Positions 20,012 to 27,727 of a stretch of 50,052 nt of DNA are shown here, piece by piece. How positions within the stretch are numbered: the stretch's first letter is position 1; each line of letters begins with the position of its first letter. The position numbers were made by a program, and so were the translations under genes. The notes beneath the pieces were generated by a model. That model had not been told where the DNA came from, searched no databases, and saw only the letters and a list, made by a program, of their open reading frames with translations. This DNA is from Neisseriales bacterium (GTDB taxonomy: Bacteria; Pseudomonadota; Gammaproteobacteria; Burkholderiales; UBA11063): assembly GCA_008017155.1 (NCBI GenBank), contig SSGX01000023.1:1-50052 (forward strand), read 5' to 3'.

Positions 20012-20806
20012 ATGCCTAAGCTGACACTAGAAGAAAAAACTCTGTATCTACAGGAAGTTATAATTCCTGGCTTCCTACCGCTTGTGGAGAAAGAGATACA
20101 TTCATCAATATATGATCATGAATGTAAGCTCCTTATTTCAACCAATATTTCAGCTCATTCAATGGGCTATCAGAAATGGCAAGAAATGGTTGGACTTGGT
20201 TACAATGACAATAATCAAGAATTAATTCAAAGAGTCTTCAAAGATAAATATACTGAAGAATATCGTGAAGATATAGATAGGTATTGCGACATGATTTTTA
20301 AATGTCAGCTAGCCGCAATAGAGAAACAGCAAGTTGTAAGTATGTTTGATTTATTGCCCTATAATGGTACATTTAAATCATATCTTGTACTACATACTCC
20401 AATTTTTCATCCAAATGGCGAAGTTGTTGCCCTACAAAGTTTCTCTCATGAATCAAAATTTTTTGGTTTCAAAGAACACTTCTTCCAACCGGCTGAAGTT
20501 CGCCTTGAAAAGTCCTATTCTCTCCAAAATAATCTTACAAAGCGCGAGGAAGAAGTAATTTTTTTACTTGCAAATGGATTAACTCAGGAACAAATCTCCA
20601 GAACTTTGCAGTTAAGTAGAAGTACAATTGCGAATCTGATTGCGAATCAGTTAAGTGAGAAATTCAATATTTCAGGCGCTAATACGCATCTTCTTGCCAA
20701 AATTGCTATCGACTCGGGTCTTTTTCAACAAATACCTGAATCACTGTATCGTCCTTTTGTTGTATCCTTACTTCCCGATGAAGCATTGGATAACATTGAA
20801 GACTAA
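20012..20806 (+). CDS. PAS-like / LuxR-type helix-turn-helix regulator
   Basis: A 264-residue transcription regulator. The C-terminal part has the LuxR/GerE signature LTKREEEVIFLLANGL, then EQISRTLQLSRSTIANLI, the recognition-helix region. The N-terminal 160 residues look PAS-like (LLPYNGTFKSYLVLHTPIF followed by NGEVVALQSF). The ATG at 20012 is chosen over a TTG at 19997 because AGGA (20001-20004) fits it. A paralogue with the same layout lies at 42574-43305, where the shared parts include LTKRE, the SRSTI/TKSTI helix and a C-terminal region ending with a Y/I-P-x-x-L motif. The signal sensed is unknown. Confidence 0.8.
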   Translation: MPKLTLEEKTLYLQEVIIPGFLPLVEKEIHSSIYDHECKLLISTNISAHSMGYQKWQEMVGLGYNDNNQELIQRVFKDKYTEEYREDIDRYCDMIFKCQLAAIEKQQVVSMFDLLPYNGTFKSYLVLHTPIFHPNGEVVALQSFSHESKFFGFKEHFFQPAEVRLEKSYSLQNNLTKREEEVIFLLANGLTQEQISRTLQLSRSTIANLIANQLSEKFNISGANTHLLAKIAIDSGLFQQIPESLYRPFVVSLLPDEALDNIED

Positions 20807-20933
20807 GTATCCGATCATAAACCGGATACTTTCACTATGTAACTACCCACTGTTACTAAACTTCCAGCATTAAATTTTTTATCCATGCGATAATATTTGC
20901 CTGAATTGTAATTACTACATACTATGTAGCTCT

Positions 20934-21044
20934 GTAACTGCCGGAATGTGTAGCAAGAGCAAGACGCAAGGCAACGCAGTGTACACAGGAACGTACATAA
21001 GGAGCCTTGCAACACAGCTATTGCGGGATAATCCGAGCAGTTAC
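20934..21044. repeat. Palindromic intergenic element upstream of dapD
   Basis: Inverted arms GTAACTGC..CGGA (from about 20934) and TCCGAGCAGTTAC (to about 21043) enclose a second pair, GCAAGGC and GCCTTGC, and an innermost GTGTAC / GTACAT. The element is richer in GC than its surroundings and contains no gene. It looks like a REP/MITE-type intergenic repeat. It sits between a promoter-like sequence (about 20885-20904) and the dapD start, so it would be in the dapD leader. Confidence 0.65.
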
Positions 21045-21069
21045 CCTGAATTTTTGTTAAGGATAAATC

Positions 21070-21882
21070 ATGGATAGCTTACAACAAATTATTGAATCTG
21101 CATTCGGAAAATTACCAGAATTAGATACTCAAGATAAACAGCTGCATACTGCCGTTAATCAGGCATTAGACTTACTTGATAATGGTAAGGCACGGGTTGC
21201 CGAAAAAATTAATGGTGAATGGATCGTTCATCAATGGTTAAAAAAAGCAGTTCTGTTATCGTTTCGCTTAAATGGCAATCAGGTACTAGATGCAGGATTT
21301 ACTAAATTTTATGATAAAGTTCCACTGAAGTTTGATGACTACAGTATCGATGATTTCACTAATGGTGGATTCCGTGTAGTTCCAAGTGCGATTGTCAGAA
21401 AAGGTTCATTTATCGGTAAAAATGCGGTATTAATGCCTAGCTATGTAAATATTGGTGCTTATGTTGGCGAAGGGACAATGGTTGATACTTGGGCTACCGT
21501 TGGTTCATGCGCTCAGATTGGAAGTAATGTACATTTGTCTGGTGGTGTTGGAATTGGTGGCGTACTTGAGCCACTACAAGCAAATCCGACAATCATCGAA
21601 GATAACTGCTTTATTGGTGCACGCTCAGAAGTTGTTGAAGGTGTTATTGTTGAAGAAGGTAGCGTTCTTAGTATGGGAGTATTTATCGGTCAATCTACGC
21701 GCATTTTTGATCGAACAACTGGAGAAATTCATTATGGACGAGTACCTGCTTATTCTGTCGTTGTTCCGGGTAATCTGCCCGCAAGCGATGGTAGTCATTC
21801 AACTTATGCGGCAATTATTGTGAAGCGTGTTGATGCCAAAACCAGAAGCAAAACCTCAATTAATGAATTATTAAGAGCATAA
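21070..21882 (+). CDS. dapD: Tetrahydrodipicolinate N-succinyltransferase
   Basis: Transfers succinyl from succinyl-CoA to tetrahydrodipicolinate in the succinylase branch of lysine and meso-diaminopimelate synthesis. The N-terminal helical domain (1-100) is followed by a left-handed beta helix of hexapeptide repeats ([38 protein letters not shown]). The conserved [14 protein letters not shown] and the C-terminal [14 protein letters not shown] are present. Length 270 is close to E. coli DapD (274). AAGGAT precedes the ATG. nudC follows with a 5-base gap. Confidence 0.97.
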   Translation: MDSLQQIIESAFGKLPELDTQDKQLHTAVNQALDLLDNGKARVAEKINGEWIVHQWLKKAVLLSFRLNGNQVLDAGFTKFYDKVPLKFDDYSIDDFTNGGFRVVPSAIVRKGSFIGKNAVLMPSYVNIGAYVGEGTMVDTWATVGSCAQIGSNVHLSGGVGIGGVLEPLQANPTIIEDNCFIGARSEVVEGVIVEEGSVLSMGVFIGQSTRIFDRTTGEIHYGRVPAYSVVVPGNLPASDGSHSTYAAIIVKRVDAKTRSKTSINELLRA

Positions 21883-21887
21883 TTTAA

Positions 21888-22649
21888 ATGAATCTGATTT
21901 TTCATGAACAAAGCATTCTCTTATATCAGATTGGTGAAAATAGTTATCGACTTCCTGATGCTAAGGAATTAGAAAATATTTCATTTACCGATAGCCAAAT
22001 AAAAGTTTCGGAGGTTGAAAAACTCGCTTCAGTCAATTCCACACAAGATATAGCTACTGATTCAGGATTAAAACTACTCAACCTTCGGATGGCATTAAAT
22101 ATTCTTCCTGCAGAATCTATCCCGACTATTATTTATGGTCAGCAAATCATCTATTATCAGGTAAATAATCGCTTTTGTAGTAAATGTGGGACTCCGACTT
22201 CACTTAATAGTGAGGAAAAATGGCTGACCTGCGTGAAATGCAAACGGGATATTTATCCAAAAATATCTCCAGCAATGATAGTTGCGGTTATCAAAGATGA
22301 TCAATTACTCATGGCTCAAGCAAATCATTATGCACCAGAAATGTGGAGTATCTTGGCTGGCTTTAGTGAAGTTGGTGAAAACCTCGAAGAAACTGTTGCT
22401 CGTGAAGTAATGGAAGAAGTTGGAATATCAATAAAAAACATTCGCTACTGGGGCTCTCAATATTGGCCATTCCCTAATTCATTGATGATAGGTTTTGTTG
22501 CTGATTATGCAGGCGGGGAAATCGTTCTTGATACTACAGAAATGCGCGCTGCCGGATTTTATCGTAAAGATGAGCTACCTGGTCGCCCATCAACAAATTT
22601 ATCAATAGCCAGTAGGATGATTGATGCCTTTATTGATGGCAAGATTTAA
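21888..22649 (+). CDS. nudC: NAD(+) diphosphatase / NAD-cap decapping hydrolase
   Basis: A Nudix enzyme that hydrolyses NADH and removes NAD caps from RNA. The zinc ribbon has C97, C100, C115 and C118. The Nudix box runs from G158 to G179 with the REVMEEVG core. The family's specificity motif after the box is SQYWPFPNS (190-198), where the usual SQPWPFPxS has Tyr in place of the first Pro. Length 253 is typical (E. coli 257). It starts 5 bases after dapD stops, so it is probably cotranscribed with it although the pathways are unrelated. Confidence 0.94.
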   Translation: MNLIFHEQSILLYQIGENSYRLPDAKELENISFTDSQIKVSEVEKLASVNSTQDIATDSGLKLLNLRMALNILPAESIPTIIYGQQIIYYQVNNRFCSKCGTPTSLNSEEKWLTCVKCKRDIYPKISPAMIVAVIKDDQLLMAQANHYAPEMWSILAGFSEVGENLEETVAREVMEEVGISIKNIRYWGSQYWPFPNSLMIGFVADYAGGEIVLDTTEMRAAGFYRKDELPGRPSTNLSIASRMIDAFIDGKI

Positions 22650-22660
22650 AAAAATTCTAA

Positions 22661-22689
22661 TTGCATTTGTTTAAGGATTAAAGTATAAT
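22661..22689 (+). promoter_or_regulatory. Promoter of the 32-residue microprotein gene
   Basis: TTGCAT (22661-22666), 17-bp spacer, perfect TATAAT (22684-22689). It begins 12 bases after the nudC stop and serves the small gene at 22718. Confidence 0.7.
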
Positions 22690-22717
22690 TTAGCAGTTAA
22701 TTAAAAGGAAGATAACG

Positions 22718-22816
22718 ATGAGTGATTTAATTTATGCAGCAATTTACAGTTCAGTTGTTCTAGCTTTATTCGGCTTAACTGGGACATTTCTCTGGTTAGC
22801 CAAAAAACAAAAATAA
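22718..22816 (+). CDS. Single-span membrane microprotein, 32 residues
   Basis: An open frame of 32 codons with ATG at 22718, AAGGAAG at 22705-22711 as ribosome-binding site, its own promoter (22661-22689) and its own terminator (22826-22852). The protein begins MSDLIYAAIYSS, has one hydrophobic helix (about 6-27) and ends in a positive tail AKKQK, so the C-terminus is probably cytoplasmic. I do not recognise the family. Complete expression signals around so short a frame make it a likely real gene, perhaps a small subunit or regulator of a larger membrane complex. Confidence 0.75.
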   Translation: MSDLIYAAIYSSVVLALFGLTGTFLWLAKKQK

Positions 22817-22825
22817 CTAGCAAAT

Positions 22826-22852
22826 AAACCCGGTTTTTACCGGGTTTATTTA
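22826..22852 (+). terminator. Terminator of the microprotein gene
   Basis: AAACCCGGT (22826-22834) pairs with ACCGGGTTT (22839-22847), followed by ATTTATTTT. The 3' end of the convergent lptM gene lies just beyond, so it may also act for that gene. Confidence 0.85.
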
Positions 22853-22854
22853 TT

Positions 22855-23034
22855 TTACGACTCTTTATTTTTTAGATTAATTGCGGATTCTGGGATAATT
22901 GGCGCAGATTCTACTCTGGTAGGTGCTGCTACTGGTTGATTATTTGCTTTCTTGGGCAAATACAATGGTCCCTTATAACCACAGGCAACTAAAATACCAA
23001 GACAGGAAACTATAACAAGGGATAAACGGATCAT
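22855..23034 (-). CDS. lptM: LptM-type lipoprotein (LPS translocon maturation)
   Basis: A 59-residue lipoprotein starting MIRLSLVIVS with lipobox LVAC, Cys18, immediately followed by GYKGPLYLP. The CG-x-KGPLY segment after the lipidated Cys is the mark of LptM (formerly YifL), which helps the LptD/LptE translocon to mature in the outer membrane. The remaining tail is Pro/Ala/Asn-rich and disordered, as in the family. In many proteobacteria lptM lies next to lysA and dapF; here it lies before a ferredoxin reductase gene instead, while another lysine-pathway gene, dapD, is 1 kb away. Confidence 0.88.
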   Translation of the reverse strand: MIRLSLVIVSCLGILVACGYKGPLYLPKKANNQPVAAPTRVESAPIIPESAINLKNKES

Positions 23035-23051
23035 AATTTTGATTATTAAAA

Positions 23052-24047
23052 TTAAACACTATCTGGTGAAGGCGTAAAGGCATCAGAATAGAAATCTGTT
23101 TTACCCAATTGCAGTTGTGAGCGGGCAACAACATAAAGGTTTTCTATCATCGCAACATTTCCACAAGCATATATTTCATGTTGGCTTAAATCTGGGAAAT
23201 TTTCAACAATATAATCCGTTACCATGCCAGTATAGTATTCTGGATGATTACCTTCATTAATACATAATTTAGCAGAAAAATTTAATTCTTTTGCCCATTT
23301 ATCAAGAAATTCGGTATGATAAAAATCTTCTGCCGTATAGTTGCCCCAAATTAACTGTATTGGACGTTTATTATTGCTCGCTACCATGTATTCTAAGATT
23401 GATTTTATCGGAGCAAAGCCGGTCCCAGTGCACACCATCAGTATTTTTTTGTCACTATCTTTAAGTGTAAAGCTACCAAGTGGACCAGTAAAGCGGAGTA
23501 TCTGTCCTACCTTTAATTCATTCCATACTGCTTCCGAGAATGCTCCCCCCGGACGAAAACGAATATGTAATTCAACTATAACATTTTCACTTGGACTATT
23601 AGCTAAAGAATAACTGCGATTTTTACCATTATACATAATGTCAATGTATTGCCCGGCATAAAAATTAAATTGCTGATTAGCTGGTAGTTTTAGCTTGAGA
23701 ACAGCAACAGTGCCAATTTTATCAATAGCTTCAATTTTTGCAGGCAAGGTACGGATTGGAAAGCCATTAACAAACCCAGGCAGGTCTATAATAATATCAC
23801 TTTCAGCATGAGATTTACAAAGTAGCGTATATCCTTCAGCGATTTCTTCATCGGTCAATACTGACTTATTGTATTCACCAAGACTTATTTCACCACTGGT
23901 AATTTTACACTTACATGCAGCACATGCACCATTCTTACAGCCATGTGGAAAATTAATCTTCGCAGCTAATGCCTCATCTAAAATGAAGTTTTCTGACTCT
24001 GCGTTAAACTCAATATTGCTGGGAGTAATAGTTACTTTAAATCCCAT
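23052..24047 (-). CDS. 2Fe-2S/FAD NAD(P)H oxidoreductase (AscD-like)
   Basis: A 331-residue single-chain reductase. Residues 1-90 are a plant-type ferredoxin with ligands C37, C42, C45 and C77. An FAD domain follows with the RSYSLANS flavin-binding motif, and a C-terminal NAD(P) domain with VCTGTGFAPIKSIL and the YACGN motif. Many betaproteobacteria carry this gene under the name CDP-6-deoxy-delta-3,4-glucoseen reductase, but no dideoxysugar genes are nearby, so it may supply electrons to another oxygenase or reductase. AAGGT lies before the ATG. It is 17 bases upstream of lptM on the same strand. Confidence 0.88.
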   Translation of the reverse strand: MGFKVTITPSNIEFNAESENFILDEALAAKINFPHGCKNGACAACKCKITSGEISLGEYNKSVLTDEEIAEGYTLLCKSHAESDIIIDLPGFVNGFPIRTLPAKIEAIDKIGTVAVLKLKLPANQQFNFYAGQYIDIMYNGKNRSYSLANSPSENVIVELHIRFRPGGAFSEAVWNELKVGQILRFTGPLGSFTLKDSDKKILMVCTGTGFAPIKSILEYMVASNNKRPIQLIWGNYTAEDFYHTEFLDKWAKELNFSAKLCINEGNHPEYYTGMVTDYIVENFPDLSQHEIYACGNVAMIENLYVVARSQLQLGKTDFYSDAFTPSPDSV

Positions 24048-24130
24048 TTTAAATACCTTACAAAATTAATAGACTATTACCATTATTTTAGCATAATTTA
24101 ATACATTGAGCCTGAGCATTGATTTATGTT

Positions 24131-24160
24131 TTGAATCAATCAAAGCTTTTGCGCTATAAT
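24131..24160 (+). promoter_or_regulatory. Promoter of gshB
   Basis: TTGAAT (24131-24136), 18-bp spacer, perfect TATAAT (24155-24160). The predicted leader is about 70 nt and contains a weak TGGG/CCCA hairpin at about 24169-24186. Confidence 0.6.
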
Positions 24161-24238
24161 ACAACTTTATGGGCATGTAAAACCCAATCATAAATACAGA
24201 ATTTCCATGTTAATAAATATTTATAAATTGATTAGAAT

Positions 24239-25201
24239 ATGCAAAAACTCTTAATTATTTCTGACCCAATAGAAAAATTTAATATTAATGGTGATACTAC
24301 TTACCTATTAATGCTAACCGCTAAAGATCTTGGAATTGAGATATATAATTGTCTGCCACAAGAGCTATATTTAAAGGGTAATACTGCATATGCAAATGTA
24401 AGGATGCTACAAATCAATCATGGCACAGATTTGATTCATAGTACACCTGATTGGGTGAACATAATTGAAACTAAAGAAGAGTTTAATCTAAATAATTTTG
24501 ATAGTATAATGGTGCGAAATGATCCTCCATTTAATATGGAATATTATTATCTGACTCAAATCCTTGAATTTGCAGAAAAAGCTGGTGTCAAAGTGGTAAA
24601 TCCTGCTGCATGTCTGCGAAATTTCAATGAAAAGTTAGCAATTTTGAACTTTCCAGAACTAATTACTCCAACACTAGTTAGTAGAGATAAAAAGGTTATT
24701 TTTAATTTTATCGCCGAGCATGGAAACTGCGTTGCAAAACCGATAGATATGATGGCAGGACGTGGAGTATTCAAGATTAGTCCAGAAGATCCAAATCAAG
24801 CCGCTATACTTGAAAATCTAACGAATTACTATACTCAGACTATTATGGTTCAAAGATTTATTCCTGAAGTGATTCTTGGTGATAAACGGATTTTTATCGT
24901 CAATGGTAAAGTTATTGATTATTGCCTGTATCGAATCCCGCAAAAGGGTCAGATTCGTGGCAATCTTGCGGTTGGCGGTAGAGGTGAAGTACATAAACTA
25001 GATGAAAATGATTATGTCTTAGCAAATAAGGTTGCTAAATGGTTAATCGAGAATCACATCCCATTTGCCGGAATTGATGTTATTGGAAAATGTTTAACAG
25101 AAATAAATATTACTAGCCCAACAGGTGCACAGCAGATTTTCCGCGATACTGGAATCAATGTTACAAAGCTGCTTTTTGATGGATTAGCTGAAATAAATTA
25201 G
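24239..25201 (+). CDS. gshB: Glutathione synthetase
   Basis: Ligates gamma-glutamylcysteine with glycine using ATP. It is an ATP-grasp enzyme: N-terminal IISDPIEKFNINGDTTYLLM, the MVRNDPPFNMEYYYLTQIL segment, ATP-binding CVAKPIDMMAGRGVFKI, RFIPE and the GGRGEVHKL loop, and ITSPTGAQ near the end. Length 320 is typical (E. coli 315). gshA is not in the window. A glutathione S-transferase gene lies about 2 kb downstream. The 3' end overlaps that of the convergent DUF6790 gene by 18 bp. Confidence 0.96.
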   Translation: MQKLLIISDPIEKFNINGDTTYLLMLTAKDLGIEIYNCLPQELYLKGNTAYANVRMLQINHGTDLIHSTPDWVNIIETKEEFNLNNFDSIMVRNDPPFNMEYYYLTQILEFAEKAGVKVVNPAACLRNFNEKLAILNFPELITPTLVSRDKKVIFNFIAEHGNCVAKPIDMMAGRGVFKISPEDPNQAAILENLTNYYTQTIMVQRFIPEVILGDKRIFIVNGKVIDYCLYRIPQKGQIRGNLAVGGRGEVHKLDENDYVLANKVAKWLIENHIPFAGIDVIGKCLTEINITSPTGAQQIFRDTGINVTKLLFDGLAEIN

Positions 25202-25684
25202 ATCTTTTCTTACTCGGGTATAACTTATCGCTAGCAGAATTAATAATGTTAGTGGAATAAGAATATCTGTAATTAGGATAGTCCCGGCATTGCCCGGGCT
25301 ATAATTATTCAATAAAATAATTTGGCGGATATGACCGATAGCAGCCCCCCACAGGAAAATGGTGGTAACGGTAGTAACTGCCGCTCTATATCCCCAAGAT
25401 GCAAATGCGGCAATTAATCCAGAAACCCCAAGAGCCAGATTTGCAAGTCCAACTTCAAATTCAAAAGAATTCGCCTGCCAGCCAATATGTGCCGAAGCAA
25501 TATCAGAGAAGAAAACATGCATAATAAAGCCCCAAACCCCAGATAATCCTACTGCCATAAAAAGCATCAACGCAAACATCCGCTTACTAGAAAATCCACC
25601 ACTGAAGAGAGAGATGACAATAGCTAGTATGTACATTATAATTGGAAAATTCTCCAGAACGAGCTTAATTGTTTGATCCAGCAT
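25184..25684 (-). CDS. DUF6790-like membrane protein
   Basis: A 166-residue protein with four to five membrane helices. The segment HIGWQANSFEFEVGLANLALGVSG followed by LWGAAIGHI and NNYSPGNAG resembles the DUF6790 family, function unknown; I broke that segment's reading at SFEFEVG for the family match. The ATG at 25684 (MLDQTIKLV) is chosen because GGAGG lies directly upstream; a longer frame to 25741 would bury this ribosome-binding site. It converges with gshB and overlaps its 3' end by 18 bp, so the two transcripts are complementary there. Confidence 0.75.
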   Translation of the reverse strand: MLDQTIKLVLENFPIIMYILAIVISLFSGGFSSKRMFALMLFMAVGLSGVWGFIMHVFFSDIASAHIGWQANSFEFEVGLANLALGVSGLIAAFASWGYRAAVTTVTTIFLWGAAIGHIRQIILLNNYSPGNAGTILITDILIPLTLLILLAISYTRVRKDLIYFS

Positions 25685-25928
25685 GATAACCTCCATGCCA
25701 TTTACTTCAGGACTTTGAGTAGATAAATTCCAAATTGACAATGTTATTTTATGTAAATTTGAAACTCATTGATAAACATATTGTATAATAATTGAAGCAA
25801 CTTAGTTAAATTATTGATTATTTTATTTAAATTTATATTTATTTAATTCAAAAAATTTATAACATGTAACTGTTTAATATTGAACTATAATTATTTTTTA
25901 ACATACGTGTAAATTTACAACATATACT

Positions 25929-27056
25929 ATGGAAAACCCCTTGTTTAATCTGCCCGCGTATTATTATTCCCGATTCTATCACTGTTTATTACCCATATTA
26001 TCCAAATTACCTGTATCCCAGCAAATCAAAATTGCTTCGCGCGGACGTTTATTTTTTATGCAGCAATTTAGCAAACAGAAAATTATACAACCCGATATAT
26101 TCTCCGAGAATAATCAATTAAGCAAAACATTATGGGGAATTAAATTTCGCTCACCATTAGGTAATTCGGCAGGCATGTTTAAAAATGGTGAAGGTTATAA
26201 CACAGTTGCCAAATTAGGTGCTGGATTCTACATCGGTGGTACATCGACAGCTAATCCACGAAATGGTAATAGTAAGAATGGCATTGACTTACCATTTATT
26301 AGCCTGCCAAAATCTGGTGTAGCAATTAACTGGCTTGGATTACCTAATCTCGGTGATGATAACCTACATAAAAAAATCATTACAGAGAGTAAGCTCGCTG
26401 ATTGTCCAATTGGTTGGAGCGTAATGCGTTCACCAGATTACCCTGAAAGCGAAGGAATCAACCATTTAATAAATAGTCTCTGGCTTTATCATGACAACCC
26501 ACAAATTGATTTTCTTGAATTAAATGAAAGCTGTCCAAATATAAAAGCTGGCGGCGGAAATATAATTCCCAGAATAGAGCAAATTAGCCTCGCTTTCCTA
26601 CAAAAAAGACAGCGTAAATTGCCGGTTATTCTGAAAATCTCGAATGATATTGATGAGAATGCCTTAGTCGAGATCATTCATAGTGCAATCAATTTAGGTT
26701 TTGATGGGATAAATCTTGGAAATACTTCCACAAACTATATTGATTTAAGGAACTGGATTGATTTAGATGATCGTAAATTATTTGATTATTTTACACTAAC
26801 GTTTGGTGGTGGAGTAAGCGGTAGTGTTTTACGGAATAGATCATTACGGCTATGTGAGATTGCAGTAAATGAGGTTAGAAAAATCAAACCACAACATGAG
26901 TTTCACGTTATTCGTAGTGGTGGCATTGACTCTCTAGAAGATATAGTAGCGTCAGAAAAAATCGGTGTCTCATTAAACCAATGGTACACCGGATTTTTTG
27001 ACAACTACACCCAATATGGGAATAATGTTTACAAAAATTTATATGCAGGCAAATAA
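25929..27056 (+). CDS. Dihydroorotate dehydrogenase-like flavoprotein
   Basis: A 375-residue FMN-type TIM-barrel protein. It has the class 2 DHODH layout: a helical N-terminus (about 1-40), GNSAGMFKNGEGY at the start of the barrel, and SGSVLRNRSLRL with VIRSGGI at the end. The catalytic loop reads LNESCPN with Cys at 202, whereas class 2 enzymes usually have Ser there and class 1 enzymes Cys. The GINLGNTSTNY segment is well kept. It may be the organism's PyrD or a paralogue with another substrate, so I leave the symbol empty. The start at 25929 has no obvious ribosome-binding site. It has an AT-rich 187-bp upstream region shared with the divergent DUF6790 gene. Confidence 0.8.
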   Translation: MENPLFNLPAYYYSRFYHCLLPILSKLPVSQQIKIASRGRLFFMQQFSKQKIIQPDIFSENNQLSKTLWGIKFRSPLGNSAGMFKNGEGYNTVAKLGAGFYIGGTSTANPRNGNSKNGIDLPFISLPKSGVAINWLGLPNLGDDNLHKKIITESKLADCPIGWSVMRSPDYPESEGINHLINSLWLYHDNPQIDFLELNESCPNIKAGGGNIIPRIEQISLAFLQKRQRKLPVILKISNDIDENALVEIIHSAINLGFDGINLGNTSTNYIDLRNWIDLDDRKLFDYFTLTFGGGVSGSVLRNRSLRLCEIAVNEVRKIKPQHEFHVIRSGGIDSLEDIVASEKIGVSLNQWYTGFFDNYTQYGNNVYKNLYAGK

Positions 27057-27076
27057 CTCTAGATAATGTGAATGAG

Positions 27077-27694
27077 TTATGCCTTCGGTATTAATTCATC
27101 ATCAAGTTTTTGTGCGCGTAAATAAGCGGGACGTTGACTGATTCGCTCCCAATACGCTACAAATTCTGGACGTTTCTCTATTGTACCAAACTGCATTCCC
27201 CACCCGATACTTAACCCGACATAAACATCAGCAGCAGTGAATCTGTTACCAGCTATGTATGGATTATCCTTAAGTGCCTTAGAAAGAGCATTTAGGGTAA
27301 TCTCAAAATTCCCAAAGCCAAGCATTCCTTGTTTCTCAGCAGGAATATTGACTTCCATTGCTTTTAATACAGTCGCTTGCTCCAATGGACCAGCCGCAAA
27401 AAATAACCAGCGATAATAATTCCCCTTCTCTTCAGGTAGCGGTGCCAAACCTGCATCAGGAAAGGTTTCCGCTAGATAAGTACATATTGCTGCACTTTCG
27501 GTTACAACCTCTTCTCCATATTGAATTGCAGGAACCTTACCCATTGGATTAATAGCAAGGTATTCTGGAGACTTCATTGCAGCACCATACTCAATCACCT
27601 TAGTTTCATAATTAATACCCAATTCTTCAAGCATCCAGCGGACAATCCGACCTCGAGACCTTGGGTTTGTATAAAATATTAATTTTTTTGACAT
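27077..27694 (-). CDS. Glutathione S-transferase
   Basis: A 205-residue GST. The N-terminal thioredoxin fold (2-78) has YTNPRSRGRIVRWMLEEL with the candidate activating Ser/Arg, cis-Pro in GKVPAI, and the glutathione-binding ES pair in VTESAAIC. The C-terminal helical domain includes the N-capping box FTAADVYVG. The ATG at 27694 follows GGAGAAAATT; a TTG at 27706 would swallow that ribosome-binding site. It is the last gene of a minus-strand group after the carotenoid oxygenase and HAD genes. The substrate is unknown. Confidence 0.92.
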   Translation of the reverse strand: MSKKLIFYTNPRSRGRIVRWMLEELGINYETKVIEYGAAMKSPEYLAINPMGKVPAIQYGEEVVTESAAICTYLAETFPDAGLAPLPEEKGNYYRWLFFAAGPLEQATVLKAMEVNIPAEKQGMLGFGNFEITLNALSKALKDNPYIAGNRFTAADVYVGLSIGWGMQFGTIEKRPEFVAYWERISQRPAYLRAQKLDDELIPKA

Positions 27695-27727
27695 AATTTT
27701 CTCCAATAAAAATTTAAGTAGAATAAT

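Noticed and set aside
20900..21052. 8-bp direct repeats CCTGAATT flanking the dapD palindrome as target-site duplication
   Set aside because: The left copy (20900-20907) lies 26 bp away from the inverted arm, so the borders do not fit a clean insertion; the match may be chance.
21452..21823. Open frame of 123 codons inside dapD in another frame
   Set aside because: The dapD frame carries all the hexapeptide repeats; the second frame follows from the regular codon pattern of the beta helix.
27053..27080. Inverted repeat ATAACTC / GAGTTAT between the DHODH-like and GST genes as terminator
   Set aside because: The loop is 14 bases, there is no T run on either side, and it overlaps the GST coding end.
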